Source: Pseudo-nitzschia pungens (taxonomy: Eukaryota > Bacillariophyta > Bacillariophyceae > Bacillariales > Bacillariaceae). Taken from it: a stretch of 64,000 bases of DNA. Location of the stretch: NCBI GenBank assembly GCA_037355855.1, contig CM074765.1:2976001-3040000 (forward strand), written 5' to 3'. Every line of letters begins with the position of its first letter. The stretch's first letter is position 1. The notes under the pieces are model-generated. The model made no database searches. It was not told the DNA's origin and saw only the letters and a list, made by a program, of their open reading frames with translations. Shown piece by piece: positions 1 to 9,716 of the stretch. A program made the translations under genes and the position numbers.

Positions 1-1380
1 GATATTGATGATGAAGATCCAGAATATCAAATGATTCTCGTGTCGGCAACAATTGGTGAAAATGTCAAGGATTTTGCTAGAGAAATGGAATTTCCAAAGT
101 CTTCCTTCATCAAGATCGATGGGAACCAAGACAGCAAAACTCTCGTGAACTCAATGAGCAGTGTACGAAATGCCTCAGGTGCGCCCATATCTAACAATGC
201 GGGGCCCTCTCTATCAATTACTTCGTCTCCGAATGCAGCAACAGTCGGACACTGGCATATGTCGTGCAAGTCTGCTATTCGCCCTGATATTACTGCAAAC
301 CTTATATCTGTCCTTTCACCACGATTGACCATTGTCTTTGTCCCGACCAAATCCGAGACTGAAAGCGTCGCCGCGTTTCTCTCTGAAAAGGCAGCGGGGA
401 CGACGATTCGCATTCTACATGGAGATATGTCGCAGAGTGCTCGCTCGAGATGTATTGCCATGGTTCGAGACGATGCAATCCGAAAAGATCAGCAACAACA
501 ACGATTTTGGAATGAAAGTGGCCAAATCCTAGTTGCCACCGACGTTGCCTCTCGGGGTCTGGATCTTCCCAACGTCGATTTGGTAGTGCAGTTCGGCTTG
601 CCTAGAATTGCCGGGAAAGACGGGACTGTGAATCCCGAGCTCTATGCTCATCGGACCGGGCGGACCGGGCGCTTTCGCGCAACTCCACACAAACAAGACT
701 GGGCCCCTACAGCAAACCGTTACAAGACGGCGAATGCTGTTGCCCTTTACGATCCTGCTCTTGGAGAGGGAAAATTGGTCCCTAATTTGGTCGAAGCCGT
801 TGAAGATGATTTGGGCGTCGTCATCAAAGCTATGGCGATACCTTCTTCTGCCGAAGTCGTCGATTCAGCGTATCAACGTTTATCATTGGATCTTCTCAGC
901 AACCGTGACTCGGGCACGTCATCGCTATCGACATCGAAAAACAACCAACCAGCCGATTTGGCAACTTATTTTAAGCAACAACTGAAATCCGACGAGCGGA
1001 TTGATGTAACCAATCCACAAGAGCTCCTCGATCACCTTGCAAATGCCATGGTGTCCATGTCGAAATTGGATCATTCGTTATCACCCTTTACCCAATCATC
1101 CTCTTTGTTGACCGGGGACCCGACGATGAATACAGTTCGGCTGTATTCCCGAACCGGTGATGATCCCCTGACTCCCCCCATCGTAACGAATTTTTGCAAA
1201 GAAAGAGGATCCGGGAAACTTGGTCGAGTTACGATTGCAAGAGATGGATCAGCAGTTTTTGATTTGCCGAAGAAACGAGCAAAAAGACTCTTGGAGACCT
1301 TCGTGGCTGAAGATGAAAACCAGAGAATAGAAGGGTTAGAATATAGTTTGGAAATCCCAATCACCCTTCCAGACTTGTAG
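1..1380 (+). CDS. DEAD-box RNA helicase, C-terminal part (5' truncated by window edge)
   Basis: The reading frame is open from base 1 and ends with TAG at 1378-1380, giving 459 residues of the helicase C-terminal half. Visible motifs in order: SAT (motif III, residues 15-17), IVFVPTK (motif IV region, about 111), [10 protein letters not shown] (motif V, from 179) and [10 protein letters not shown] (motif VI, from 215). The tail (about residues 325-440) resembles a GUCT domain, as found in the nucleolar/plastid DDX21/RH3/RH7 group: a helix, a short strand ending TVRLYS, then [23 protein letters not shown]-box proteins unwind RNA using ATP, and GUCT members act in ribosome or intron RNA processing. 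The N-terminal Q, Walker A and DEAD motifs lie outside the window, so location in the cell cannot be judged. No stop or frameshift is seen. Confidence 0.9.
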   Translation, partial: DIDDEDPEYQMILVSATIGENVKDFAREMEFPKSSFIKIDGNQDSKTLVNSMSSVRNASGAPISNNAGPSLSITSSPNAATVGHWHMSCKSAIRPDITANLISVLSPRLTIVFVPTKSETESVAAFLSEKAAGTTIRILHGDMSQSARSRCIAMVRDDAIRKDQQQQRFWNESGQILVATDVASRGLDLPNVDLVVQFGLPRIAGKDGTVNPELYAHRTGRTGRFRATPHKQDWAPTANRYKTANAVALYDPALGEGKLVPNLVEAVEDDLGVVIKAMAIPSSAEVVDSAYQRLSLDLLSNRDSGTSSLSTSKNNQPADLATYFKQQLKSDERIDVTNPQELLDHLANAMVSMSKLDHSLSPFTQSSSLLTGDPTMNTVRLYSRTGDDPLTPPIVTNFCKERGSGKLGRVTIARDGSAVFDLPKKRAKRLLETFVAEDENQRIEGLEYSLEIPITLPDL

Positions 1381-1479
1381 GTTTTCAAACAAAACAAAGA
1401 AGAGAAAATCAGAAAAGTTGATCCAGTAATCTTGCTTCTATTTCAATTTTCCTCTATTGATGCTGTCATGTGATCATAG

Positions 1480-2292
1480 TCACTCCCAACCCCGTCGTTT
1501 CATCGCTACTTTTGCAACGTCCACCATAGGATCTCTCCTCCCGATAGATTTTGCATATTCTGTTTCAATGGCGTTGACCATCCATTGCTGAGACAATTTC
1601 TCGTCCTTCAAACTTTCAAAGTACAGAGATAAATAAAGAGATGCATAGAACTGATTCCCTGCGTTGTTTGCGTTAGCATTCTCGGCCATCGACATCAATT
1701 CTTTTTCTGGATCCGGAATAGACCCTTGCTCGCCCAGAAAAAGTTTTTGGACGAGTCGCATCACCGGCCTCCGATCCTTGCCAACAGTCAATTTCTGGTT
1801 TCGTGCTTCAACTAAAGAGTCAATACCTTCTGTTTTCGCTAGGCACAACAAATGCCATATCTGCTCTTCGGTATCGTTGGGATTGACAGCAACGTCTGTG
1901 GCAAATTGCTCTGCACCCTCTTTGTATCGACCTGCGTAGTACAGGGATAAACCCCGCTGCCACAAGTAGGGCTTTCGTCGCGGATCATCTCGTATGATTG
2001 AATCGTAAATCTCGACAGATTCTTCTACCTTGTTGGAAGCAAATGCTGACATCCCCTGATATACAGACGGGATACCGGCGGCAACGGCAATGCGGGAATG
2101 AGTATTGCTGAGCATCATATCGGGTAGCGAGGTAGAAGTCACCGTTGCCGCGGTCGCCGCAAAGAAGGAACGGCGAGATGACATGGATACATGGGGCGAT
2201 TGGAACGATAATGCAAGAGTCATGCTCTCTCTGTTCGTCGAGATCACCAGCATCACTGCGGCCAGAATCTTCGTGATCGCAACGAAGGGCAT
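1480..2292 (-). CDS. TPR-repeat protein with N-terminal targeting signal
   Basis: A 270-residue protein. The frame is open further upstream, but only from a GTG; the first ATG is at 2292 and gives MPFVAITKILAAVMLVIS, a good hydrophobic signal. This is followed by a Ser/Arg-rich stretch (MSSRRSFFAATAATV) of transit-peptide type, suggesting plastid or thylakoid-lumen import. The middle (about residues 75-150) reads as tetratricopeptide helices, with EESVEIYDSIIRDDP, YLWQRGLSLYYAGRYKEGAEQ and VNPND turns. The rest is helical, ending KVAMKRRGWE. TPR proteins are binding scaffolds; nothing here shows the partner. The gene is convergent with the helicase, with 99 bases between the stops. It resembles small plastid TPR proteins of stramenopiles, but family assignment beyond TPR is inference. 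Confidence 0.75.
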   Translation of the reverse strand: MPFVAITKILAAVMLVISTNRESMTLALSFQSPHVSMSSRRSFFAATAATVTSTSLPDMMLSNTHSRIAVAAGIPSVYQGMSAFASNKVEESVEIYDSIIRDDPRRKPYLWQRGLSLYYAGRYKEGAEQFATDVAVNPNDTEEQIWHLLCLAKTEGIDSLVEARNQKLTVGKDRRPVMRLVQKLFLGEQGSIPDPEKELMSMAENANANNAGNQFYASLYLSLYFESLKDEKLSQQWMVNAIETEYAKSIGRRDPMVDVAKVAMKRRGWE

Positions 2293-3234
2293 GTTTTGAA
2301 ATTTCGTGGTGTTGTCGAGCGCTTTGGACACAGTACACTGAAGGGTAGGTGCTCTACTATTGAGCCTGGATATTATTTGGGAGGGGAGATGGGGAATGGG
2401 GAATTGAGATGTGCTTCAAAGTAGCCAACAGAGCGAGTACGATTAGGATAATTCATACGAAGTCACGTAAGTTACGTACGAGTACTCTCAAAAATGCAGA
2501 AGAACGAAAATCGCTTTTCGGTTTTCGAGTTACGGTAGCACTGTCTTAGATCGTAGCATCGGTGCGTTCCCACGACACAGTATCATTGAAATTCTGTGTA
2601 GTACTTACTGTACGTACCGGTTCGTCCTAAGGTCAGTTAGGGTTTGTGTCATGAGTGAGACATAATCCCTGGTTTGTGTACGTACGGTAATTTTAAGGTT
2701 TATGGTTTGAGTTTCACAACCAACGATAAGCAACTCAACATACCGTACGGTACCGGTAGATGAAAAAGGTTACGTAGTAACATTAAGGTTTACTGTAAGG
2801 TAACTTACTCGTAACTTCTTTTAAAATAACCATAACCGCCAGGGGAAGCTTGGGACTAACCTTACCTCAGATGAACATAGAATTTTCTTGGTAGACAATA
2901 ACACCCTTTCAGCACCAGATAAACAAAGATCCCGATGGAAGCAGTGAATAATCAAATGCTCTGAAACAAGATCGACAAAAATCCAATACTAAGAAGAATA
3001 AATTAGTGAGACTTACTGTCTCCAGTGTACATTACAGTGAAGGTACCAATCCAGAATTGGGGCAGAAAAAGTCAGTACAACCAAGTACACAAGCAAGAAT
3101 GAGTTATGACAACTTCCTCAAAAACATCAATGTGCCTAACAATTTGTTATTTTTTGTTGTTAATTTTTATTATTAATTTAACACAGGTAGAATAGAAAAC
3201 ATAAAAAGGGAGCAGATGACACAAACGTTCAAAT
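2293..3234. other. Intergenic region rich in GTAC/GTAAGGTTAC-type motifs
   Basis: No gene is seen. The region carries many short words of the form CGTAAG, GTACGTAC, TACCGTACGGTACCGG and GTAAGGTAAC, mainly 2440-2830. It probably holds the promoter of the TPR gene and the 3' flank of the gene at 3235. An AT-rich stretch at 3140-3185 precedes the stop of that gene and could hold its polyadenylation signal. Confidence 0.5.
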
Positions 3235-4956
3235 TTAGGCCACCTCTCCCTTGGGGAACTCATCCTTAGGAGTTTCTTCTTCGTCCATGAGTCCAACGTT
3301 CTTGTCGTCAACGGAGGATTCTCGGAAACGAAGGTAGAGGGCAACAACTGCACCGACGATGATACCGGTCAGAGCGACGATGCCAAACTTGGCACCACCC
3401 GAGAGCTTCTTGGCAAAGTCGACTTCAGTACTGGTATCCTCCAAGAACTCGGAAATGGTGTCTGAGGCAGAGTTGCTGCTGTAACTGTAAAGCTTGCCAT
3501 TGTTTGTGTTGTAGAAAGTGTGAAGAGATCCCTCACTTTTCTTGACAATCGAGCAGACCTCACTCATATCGTACGAGTTGTCTTGGGAGATTTCGAATCG
3601 GTACCAGTCATATTGGTACTGGTATTGTTGATCGTAATTCTGGTACTGGTTGTTTCCGTTTCCGTAGTAACCATTGTATCCTCCCCCGCATGAGTTCAAA
3701 TCAGTGGGAGCGGTGTTGCCATCAAAAAGCGCCGCGCACCACTCAGAGACACCATTGTCTTGTTCCCAGTTGTAATAGCCACCGTATTGGTTGTATCCAC
3801 TCATGTCGTAAGTAGTGTAAAGATATTCTTCTTCCTTGCAACTAAAGACAGCATTGGAGAAAGTGAACTCAACAATTTCCTTGGTCATTGATACGTAAGT
3901 TTGGTCGAAGTAGCCCATGTAGTTGGTGTATGGCTCGTTAGGAAGGTAGAGGAGACATGCTTCGTCAGCGAACATACCAATCTCAACACCAGTTCCATCA
4001 CCGTTGCATAGAAATCCAGCGTAGAGCTGGCTGCCTCCTTGTTGCTGTTGACCATTTTGGTAACCGTAGGGATTGTAGGCAATTCCGGTTTCGGCACACG
4101 CGGCCATGGTTTCGAGCCATTCCGATGCTGCTTCGAAACCATACATGTCGTTGTTTTGGTTGTTGTTGTTGTTGTTCTCATTTTCGAAGCAAGAATACTC
4201 CTCACAAAGCTCGCAATCAAGTTGCTTCCATACTTGTCCACCCTTGAGTACACGGCTCTCGAACTCGTCAAGCTTGGCGAGCTTGCGGTTGCCGTAATAA
4301 CCGCCGTTCTGCCCGTTGCCGTAGTTGCCGTAGTTGACATTGTTGACGTAAGCGCCATTGTAGTTGTTGTCATTGGCATTGTACTGTTGGTACTTGTTGG
4401 CGTTGTTCTGACCGCCGTTGTTGTAGTTACCACCATATCCGTACATCGCGATCATACAAGTTTCTTGGTTCTCTTTGCAAGCATCGCAGTAATCCTCCAT
4501 CTGGTTCGGCAAGTAGTTTACAAGAGCCTGAACGTAGGTGTCCATGTCGACGACATACTCCATCACACCGTTAGCGTTGCCATTGCAGTTGCCGTTCCAG
4601 CACAGTCGAAAGATGGCATAGGACTGCATTGCAAGAATTTGTCCTTGAGAGAACAAGTTCAACATAATGCCACCATCGTTGTTCTCGAAGATATCGTCGT
4701 AAGAGGTAGTAAGAGAGAAACAGCTTACGAATTGGACACTGTGGTAAGCACTAATCTCCATTTGGTCGAGAGATCGACGTTTGGCTGCCGGACTGTGGGG
4801 TTTGGCACCTTTCATCAAAGTCTTCTTATCAAAATGGCCATTCTTCATTCTTGTGTTCAACTCTTTCTTCCATTGCTGCTTGTTCTTGGGTCTTGCAGCA
4901 TCGGAGCCGACTGCCATTGCAGCTACCACAGCGACGATAGCACTGATAAATTTCAT
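3235..4956 (-). CDS. Secreted or membrane protein, Asn/Tyr/Gly/Gln-rich, Cys-containing, one C-terminal membrane span
   Basis: A 573-residue protein starting at a true ATG (4956). It has a signal peptide (MKFISAIVAVVAAMAVGSDA) and a basic linker with R-x-L sites (RRSLDQ; later NRKLAKLDE and SRVLKG). Asn/Tyr/Gly-rich low-complexity stretches lie at about residues 170-225, 255-270 and 435-460. Numerous cysteines often come in pairs (LCWNGNC, DYCDACKENQETC, LDCELCEEYSC). One transmembrane helix (GIVALTGIIVGAVVALYLRF, about 520-541) precedes a short acidic tail. Signal, N/Q-rich part, R-x-L sites, Cys-rich part and a single C-terminal span is an order reminiscent of diatom silicanin-type proteins, but I cannot claim homology. 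The acidic tail could be a cytosolic sorting tail. No intron is needed. Confidence 0.8.
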   Translation of the reverse strand: MKFISAIVAVVAAMAVGSDAARPKNKQQWKKELNTRMKNGHFDKKTLMKGAKPHSPAAKRRSLDQMEISAYHSVQFVSCFSLTTSYDDIFENNDGGIMLNLFSQGQILAMQSYAIFRLCWNGNCNGNANGVMEYVVDMDTYVQALVNYLPNQMEDYCDACKENQETCMIAMYGYGGNYNNGGQNNANKYQQYNANDNNYNGAYVNNVNYGNYGNGQNGGYYGNRKLAKLDEFESRVLKGGQVWKQLDCELCEEYSCFENENNNNNNQNNDMYGFEAASEWLETMAACAETGIAYNPYGYQNGQQQQGGSQLYAGFLCNGDGTGVEIGMFADEACLLYLPNEPYTNYMGYFDQTYVSMTKEIVEFTFSNAVFSCKEEEYLYTTYDMSGYNQYGGYYNWEQDNGVSEWCAALFDGNTAPTDLNSCGGGYNGYYGNGNNQYQNYDQQYQYQYDWYRFEISQDNSYDMSEVCSIVKKSEGSLHTFYNTNNGKLYSYSSNSASDTISEFLEDTSTEVDFAKKLSGGAKFGIVALTGIIVGAVVALYLRFRESSVDDKNVGLMDEEETPKDEFPKGEVA

Positions 4957-5957
4957 TTTTATTGGGTTGATGCTCTTGCTTAAAAGTGAGTCAAACTATC
5001 AAGTCACCAATTCCTTCGGGAGTGAGGATACAAATAATAATAGTATTGAAAAGAATCTGTTGGTCGAATTGTGCGGAGTATGGAAGAAAAGGAATTCGTT
5101 CAGCGATGTTTTCAAACTTCCTTTTCGAATTGTGAGCGATAAAGATAAATTTTTCTAGAGCTAAGCGATTTTCGACAATCGGTTATCCTCGATGTTTCGA
5201 CATTTATCTACTATTAAAAACAAAGATTAGCGATGAATCTTTCACAAGCACGTGCCCTAAACGATATATTCACGTAGTACTTAGAATCGAATTAAAAATA
5301 CTTAGAAAAACTATGACTTAAAATGAGAATCTGAGCGCATGCCAAAATATCGATCTTTCTTACAGACCCCTCATCAGAATGTCATCTGAGCGCGGGTGAG
5401 TGAGTCGTCCAAGGGTTTCTCCTTCCAATGAAAACAATATCCGTTGTGGCTGTTCGTTAAGATACCTTACTCCTAATACCAGGAGTAACTGAGGAACTTT
5501 TTTCGGAATGGCTCACGGCTTTTCATCCAATGCGACCATGCAATCCCGGTTCTCAAAAAATGACCGTTGGGTATTATCCAATTTTTTTCCGAACTCAAAA
5601 ATTTCAATACATGTAGATCGTCGTACGGTACGTACGGTATTGGATAGTTGTCATGAAAATTATTGTTTTTGTTACACTACGGTTACAAGTACCAATCAAG
5701 TAGTATTTACGACCCGATACATTATGTTACATTAGACTCCTTTTGAGAGTTGTTTCCAACCTAACTCTATCTACTGAGTTGTCCATTTCAGAACCGAAAC
5801 GGTATAATCTTAGTTACTTACGGTATTACCGGTACTGCTAATTCCCGACTATAAGGATGAATCCCGAATAGCTAGTGAACGTCTCACTACAGGAACATGG
5901 TTGATTTAATTTTTTTCTAAGAATTTAAATTTTTCCAGTCCCCAGAGCACCACTTAG
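4957..5957. other. Intergenic, nothing recognised
   Basis: Upstream region of the secreted protein gene. The short open frames here show no domain, no codon bias and no signal. A small imperfect palindrome rich in GTACGGTA lies at about 5621-5642. Confidence 0.5.
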
Positions 5958-6232
5958 CGCTTGGTGTCACTTTGACACCCGGGGTCACTTTGACACCCAA
6001 AAGTATCAGCGAGTGTCAAGTGTCACTTTGACACCGGGTGTCACTTTGATACCGGGTGTCACTTTGACACTCTACGTATTTTTCTACTTCTCTTGTGAGT
6101 GTCAAAGTGACACCCAGTGTCAAAATGACACCCAGTGTCACTTTGACCCCCAAAAGTATCGGGGAGTGTCAAGTGTCAAAGTGACACCGGGTGTCACTTT
6201 GACCCCGGGTGTCACTTTGACACTGGTGATTC
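5958..6232. repeat. Array of palindromic 16-bp units GTGTCACTTTGACACC
   Basis: About a dozen copies of GTGTCACTTTGACACC or its complement (GTGTCAAAGTGACACC) occur with small changes. They are often back to back and interrupted by two copies of a spacer containing CCAAAAGTATCGGGGAGTG or a close relative. Each unit is itself a near-perfect palindrome (GGTGTCA-CTT-TGACACC). The frame open through it (6013-6258) is a by-product of the repeat. Confidence 0.85.
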
Positions 6233-6676
6233 GGTGTGGGGAGGACTGGGAATTTTGAAATTTGTCAAAAAACAAAAATCAACCATGTTCCAGTAAGGTA
6301 ATCTTATTGAGTGATTCCCGGAATTACAGAGCAAGTTTTCAAGGAGGAATATCATGGACTGAGGAGTATCCCTTAAAATCGTTGGCGCATAATACTTGTA
6401 TGTACATAAAAATCATGCACGCGATGACCAAATCGTCAACCGAGTTCTGTCTTCTAGAGACAATGAAAGCACCTCTATATACAATAAAGTAACAAACAAT
6501 CACCAATACTTGTAGTCGATCACATAGAGACAGGTTTTTTATTATTTACTTGGGGAATTTTGATAAATTGTAGTGGATTTCGGCTGATTTTTGTACATTG
6601 GACCCGTGACTCACCGCGATTTTCGCACCATCCGTCCCCCGCTGTTTGGCTGCCTGAGCCCTGAATACTCCAAATA
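6233..6676. other. Spacer, nothing recognised
   Basis: No coding or repeat signal was found between the palindromic array and the first gypsy fragment. Confidence 0.4.
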
Positions 6677-7522
6677 ATTGGGTCATTGTGGATCCACCAG
6701 GCTTTATCAAACCATCTCAGCCAGATTCTACGCCGACAACTTGTCCAACCTATGCAGATCATACATATGCCCAGACAACTGCATTCAATACAAGAGCAGG
6801 CAATCAAAATATGGCAAACTTCCCACCAAAGAAGCGCCACTATCTCCCTTCGATGAAGTCCATGTGGATCTGATAGGCCCCTGGAAGATTACAGCTCAAG
6901 GCAAGACTTATAACTTCAAAGCTCTGACCTGTATTGATCTGGTCACAAATCTTCTTGAAATCATTTGGATCAGAGACAAGTCCTCCCAGCATGTCTCAGA
7001 TCAATTCAAGAACTTTTGGCTCTCAAGATATCCCAGACCCAACAGGTGTATTCACGACAATGGTGGTGAGTTTCTGGGAGCTGAATTCCAAATCACTCTC
7101 AAGCAGTATGGAATCCAATCAGTTCCCACTACAGTGAAGAATCCACAAGCAAATGCCATCTGCGAGCGAGTACATCATACAGTAGCTGATATCCTTCGAG
7201 TCCTAGTGCATGTGAATCCTCCACAAGCCAACACCAGCACCACTCAACTATGGACAATGCCCTGGCCACATGCATGCACGCTTCTTGATGCACTGTGAGC
7301 TAATCATTACAAGCTTCTCCCAGATCCCTGGTGTTCAATCGAGACATGATGATAGACCTACCATTGACTTCCAACCTGCTAGCTCTTCAGCAACTAAGGC
7401 AACAGGGAATCAACAAGTCTCTGGTCAGGGATAATGCCAAGCGCATAGAACATATCTTCCGAATCAATGACAAGGTATGGTTGTAAGAGCCAGATCCGGA
7501 TAAATTACAGCCCCGGAAGACA
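6677..7522 (+). pseudogene. Ty3/gypsy integrase fragment (degraded copy)
   Basis: Nucleotide and protein similarity to 12606-13450 of the intact gypsy element starts abruptly at TTGGGTCATTGTGGATCC. The frame 6678-7298 holds the integrase zinc region (GHCGSTRLYQ...YICPDNC), HVDLIGPW (first catalytic Asp), CIHDNGGEF (second Asp) and CERVHHTVADIL (Glu). A small deletion and frameshift near 7290 break the frame. The homologous DNA continues out of frame through the linker (CAAGCTTCTCCCAGATCC...) with a TAA after TATGGTTG near 7486. Gag, protease, RT and RNase H are missing. It is a relic of a relative of the intact element, not a derived piece of it, since many silent differences exist. Confidence 0.88.
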
Positions 7523-7525
7523 GGA

Positions 7526-7717
7526 CCATGTTACGGTCTAGAGTAGAAATTTCGGAGTGGTATGAAAATTGTGAATGTTTAGATACTTTACGGAATATTG
7601 TTACGCAAATTAAGAATGGAAACATATAAAATTTGAGGTGGCAAGCATAGCCACATTTTGGCATGCTCTGACATAAATGTCGATTCATTGTCGGTTCCCG
7701 TGATTAGGCATAGGAGG
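7526..7717 (-). repeat. Degenerate LTR-like fragment (reverse orientation)
   Basis: It begins TGTTACGGTCTAGAGTAGAA then ATTTCGGAGTGGTATGAA. This matches, with changes, the reverse complement of the 3' end of the gypsy LTR (TGTAACACTCTAAGGTAGAA then ATTTCGGAGTAG). Its later part (GCATGCTCTGACATAAAT... GATTAGGCATA) matches the solo LTR at 44690-44740. It is therefore likely a decayed LTR of the same broad family, overlapping the end of the RNase H relic. Confidence 0.55.
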
Positions 7718-8208
7718 GCCAGAAATGGCAACATGCAAAGCATTCTGATCAAACCTTGAGCACTTGCATCCATTGAGAGAAAATGCCCAGGGCTCAAACA
7801 CAAGTCGGGGGTAGTGATGGGCAGAAGCTCTATGGATAGAGAGAAATGCCTTGGCCATGCCGTCAACCTGATGATTGCAAAGAGCCCACCAGTCCAGAAA
7901 GAGTCCAGCTTGGTGTCCCTGAACCCACTGAAAGTGCACAGAGATTGGCAGGGCAGAAATCATGTTTCTGATGACATAGACATAATCAAAAGACTTTTGG
8001 GAAATAACCAATGGCCAAGACCCCTGAGCCTGTTGGAGAGCTGTGTCACCGTCTAGGGCAATCGTGATAGAGCCAGAAGCAATATCAAAAAGACTCACCA
8101 GAGCAGTGCAACAGGTGAGAACCCCAATGATGCCTGCCAGTTCACTCCTGTAGGATGACTGATCCTCAGGGGATCCACTAACATAATTACAGCTAGTGAG
8201 GAACAAAG
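7700..8208 (-). pseudogene. LINE-type RNase H relic, C-terminal half
   Basis: Reading leftwards from 8208, the frame encodes SSYRSELAGIIGVLTCC (helix with the catalytic Glu), ITIALDGDTAL (catalytic Asp), VQGHQ and NHQVDGMAK. This is the usual RNase HI order. It has no start of its own: its N-terminal half lies at 13999-14176 on the same strand, and the two join in frame when the gypsy element and one CAAAG are removed. RNase H degrades the RNA strand during reverse transcription. This form (Y-R-S-E-L-A-G-I) is typical of the RNase H domain that follows the RT of LINE-type elements. Confidence 0.8.
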
Positions 8209-8521
8209 TGTAACATGCTAGCGTAGGCTAGTAGTGTTACGAATTAATAATTAACCGAATCCCACATGGGATTCAAATATATATATATGATATCCATGTA
8301 TGGATATCCGGTATGTATGAACAGACATGCAGAAGAGAGCGATTATACGATTAAGGTTACATACGGAATATATGTTATATACAGGGATGGTTATTATACG
8401 AGGAGGTCGCAATGACCTCATCGCTCATTATTTCCTCTCTCTAATTTCAATCCCATCTCGTAAAGTGAAATAACACACAATTATTCATACTACTCCGAAA
8501 TTTCTACCTTAGAGTGTTACA
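8209..8521 (+). repeat. 5' LTR of the gypsy element
   Basis: It starts TGTAACATGCTAGCG and ends GAGTGTTACA, and is identical to 13686-13998. It contains a palindrome-rich segment (ATGATATCCATG/TATGGATATCC) and should carry promoter and polyadenylation signals; a TATATATATA run lies at about 8278-8287. Confidence 0.95.
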
Positions 8522-8672
8522 CAGTAATTACTGTCCGCTTTCACGTAGGAACAGTAGTAGAATTCAGTACTGAACTCTCAAGAAAACCAAAAACAACAAC
8601 AGCCTCAATAACAGAGGCAACTTGCACCCTCGACAAGGAGCAACTCTTCAGCCAACTTCCCTAAGAAGCAAC

Positions 8673-9716
8673 ATGGCCGGCATTTACAGAGACCCACCAA
8701 TCTCCTATAAGAGCTCCTTTGACAGCACCAAACCCAAGCTAGTCACCTTATCGGTCTACAATGCCGAGGATCACTCAGATAGCGTCAAGGTCCCCCTCTT
8801 CACTGATAAAGGGGGCTTAGAAGAGCTGCTCCATACCGAAGAAGCGTTCCTAAACGCCGCAGAAGACCTATCGATTCCGGACGCAGACCTCATGCGATAC
8901 TTCGGGCGATGCCTATGTGTCGATGCGCAGACCAAGTGGAGAACACTAACACGAGCAACTCGCGCCAACAACCAACGAGTGTACCCATTGACCAGACAAG
9001 GATATACCTCAGCCTTCCAGGCCTTTATCAAGCTCTACTGCAATGCCGAAGATGCTAGAGACATCATGCACATTTACTTAAGAGGTGGTTCCTGTAAGAA
9101 AAAGATCGAATCCACATGCAAGGACCACACCGATCGAATCATGACTCTCGTCAAGTATTCCTCCAAGCTACATGGATTTGCATCCAACCTGGACCATCTA
9201 CAGACATTAACAATCCTCCTCCACAGTTATCCCAACAGCTGGATCAAAGATTATGTCCGAATCCACCTTAGACTTACCCCGGAGACAACATCGCAGTTCA
9301 TTGTAGACCACATGAGCAGCCTCGATCGCCTCAGCAAACAGAACAAGAGCACCAACAAGAATGGCAAACGCTCGAACAATTCTAACTCCAACACTCGCAA
9401 ACGCTCCGGTCCAACCAACAAATCTAACCAAAACAAAAAGAAATCTAACCCATGCCAAATCCAGGGACACAACCACGATTGGTCCGAATGCCCAAAGAAC
9501 AAATTCTCCAAGAATTACACCAAGGGCAACAAGAACAATCACAACACCTCTAACACTGAAACCTTCTACTCACAGTGCCAAGAGATCCCCGGCAGCAACG
9601 AATCCTTCCAGGCCCACATCAATGCTGCACGCGAGGCCGCAATTGAAGAATACCACGCCAATCATGGTGGAAGAACAGAAAGGAGCATCGATGGGGACCT
9701 AGTTTGGCTCCCCTGA
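8673..9716 (+). CDS. gag: Gypsy Gag protein
   Basis: 347 residues. The frame is open from a TTG at 8622, but the first ATG is 8673 (MAGIYRDPPISYKSS). The body is a capsid-like helical domain (ADLMRYFGRCLCVDAQTKWRTL; FQAFIKLYCN). A basic Asn/Lys/Ser-rich nucleocapsid follows, with a compact zinc-knuckle-like motif CQIQGHNHDWSEC (C-x3-G-H-x-H-x4-C) near residue 260. The frame stops at TGA 9714-9716, and pol continues in exactly the same frame at the next codon. Gag forms the virus-like particle and binds the RNA. The stop is conserved in the degraded copy at 14260-14262. Confidence 0.9.
   Translation: MAGIYRDPPISYKSSFDSTKPKLVTLSVYNAEDHSDSVKVPLFTDKGGLEELLHTEEAFLNAAEDLSIPDADLMRYFGRCLCVDAQTKWRTLTRATRANNQRVYPLTRQGYTSAFQAFIKLYCNAEDARDIMHIYLRGGSCKKKIESTCKDHTDRIMTLVKYSSKLHGFASNLDHLQTLTILLHSYPNSWIKDYVRIHLRLTPETTSQFIVDHMSSLDRLSKQNKSTNKNGKRSNNSNSNTRKRSGPTNKSNQNKKKSNPCQIQGHNHDWSECPKNKFSKNYTKGNKNNHNTSNTETFYSQCQEIPGSNESFQAHINAAREAAIEEYHANHGGRTERSIDGDLVWLP

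Noticed and set aside
4039..4983. 314-codon, Val-rich frame on the plus strand
   Set aside because: Antisense to the Asn/Tyr-rich secreted protein. The Val run is the complement of Asn/Tyr codons.
6013..6258. 81-codon frame in the palindromic array
   Set aside because: Generated by the repeat; the peptide is a repeat of VTLTPG.
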